Assembly (NCBI GenBank): GCA_026018925.1
Contig: JAKSZU010000031.1
Location: 10,508,648-10,572,647 of the forward strand
DNA: 64,000 bases
Direction of reading: 5' to 3'
Origin: Tupaia tana
Lineage: Eukaryota; Chordata; Mammalia; Scandentia; Tupaiidae
In this document: positions 63,968 to 64,000 of the stretch, piece by piece
Position numbering within the stretch: the first letter of the stretch is position 1
How the letters are laid out: every line of letters begins with the position of its first letter
Program-made: the position numbers and the translations under genes
The notes under the pieces: generated by a model
Database searches by the model: none
What the model saw: only the letters and a program-made list of their open reading frames with translations
Told to the model about the DNA's origin: nothing

Positions 63968-64000
63968 TTATTTTTTTTAAATAATTATTTTATTTTTTTA
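63968..64000 (-). mobile_element. Likely start of an antisense class S SINE, cut by window end
   Basis: TTTTTTAAATAATTATTTTA is the usual tail complement of class S; the rest lies beyond the window. Confidence 0.5.

Noticed and set aside
1..64000. Endogenous retrovirus or LTR elements
   Set aside because: I looked for LTR ends, primer-binding sites and retroviral coding motifs and saw none that I could support.

Overview
This is eukaryotic, almost certainly placental-mammal, intergenic DNA. No intact protein-coding gene is supported anywhere in the 64 kb. The evidence is a very high density of tRNA-derived SINEs with A-rich tails and target-site duplications (TSDs), several 3' fragments of LINE-1, one MIR, fossil hAT (Charlie-like) and mariner-like DNA transposons, one processed ribosomal-protein pseudogene (RPL9), and many microsatellites. 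Most open frames longer than 60 codons are translations of SINEs or simple repeats.

The dominant elements fall into four informal classes, which I name here because I cannot run RepeatMasker. Class L (about 260 bp): tRNA-like head with A and B boxes (B box like GGTTCGAGTCCC), a body containing GAATGGAGGAGAAGGGATT, a CT-rich stretch, then CCCTATAGCAAAAA and an A tail. Class S (about 170 bp): the same head, then CT-rich sequence and a tail like GTCAAATTAAAAAATAATAA ... AATAATTCTTT. Class W (about 270 bp, more diverged): head with CTGGATCCCACATGG-like sequence and a body related to L. Class C (about 230 bp, old): head like CAGCACAGCAGTAATGC, body with GTGATCCAGGGCTGGCTG and AAGACCCTGTTG, ending TCATGAAATAAATAAAC. 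The abundance of one tRNA-derived family in mono- and extended forms suggests a lineage such as colugo (Dermoptera, CYN-type SINEs), but that is recollection and inference, not proof.

Layout: 0-9 kb, SINEs inserted in and around an old antisense L1 3' end; 9.9-10.4 kb, sense L1 3' end; 12.3-13.2 kb, a GATA-rich satellite field; 13.2-16.3 kb, relatively SINE-poor sequence; 16.6-30 kb, dense SINEs with nested insertions, a possible tRNA/7SL composite SINE (20.9 kb) and an unrecognised SINE-interrupted open segment (21.5-22.2 kb); 30.9-31.5 kb, a diverged minisatellite of about 36 bp; 35.7-36.5 kb, two sense L1 3' ends; 40.6-41.0 kb, a Charlie-like and a mariner-like fossil; 42.4-43.2 kb, two SINEs nested in an older SINE; 43.8 kb, a polypyrimidine tract; 44.6-47.2 kb, antisense L1s; 50.9 kb, MIR; 53.3-54.3 kb, an ancient repeat broken by L1 and SINE; 58.1-58.8 kb, the RPL9 pseudogene; 60.3 kb, long CTTTT/TCTTC tracts; 62.6-64 kb, antisense L1 ORF2-derived sequence.

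There are no operons or cooperating genes. What the window records is retrotransposition history: L1 machinery mobilising SINEs and one host mRNA, with repeated reuse of the same target sites. I found no convincing new biological system. The most unusual items are the composite tRNA/7SL element, the shared-TSD nested SINE insertions, and the 36-bp minisatellite.
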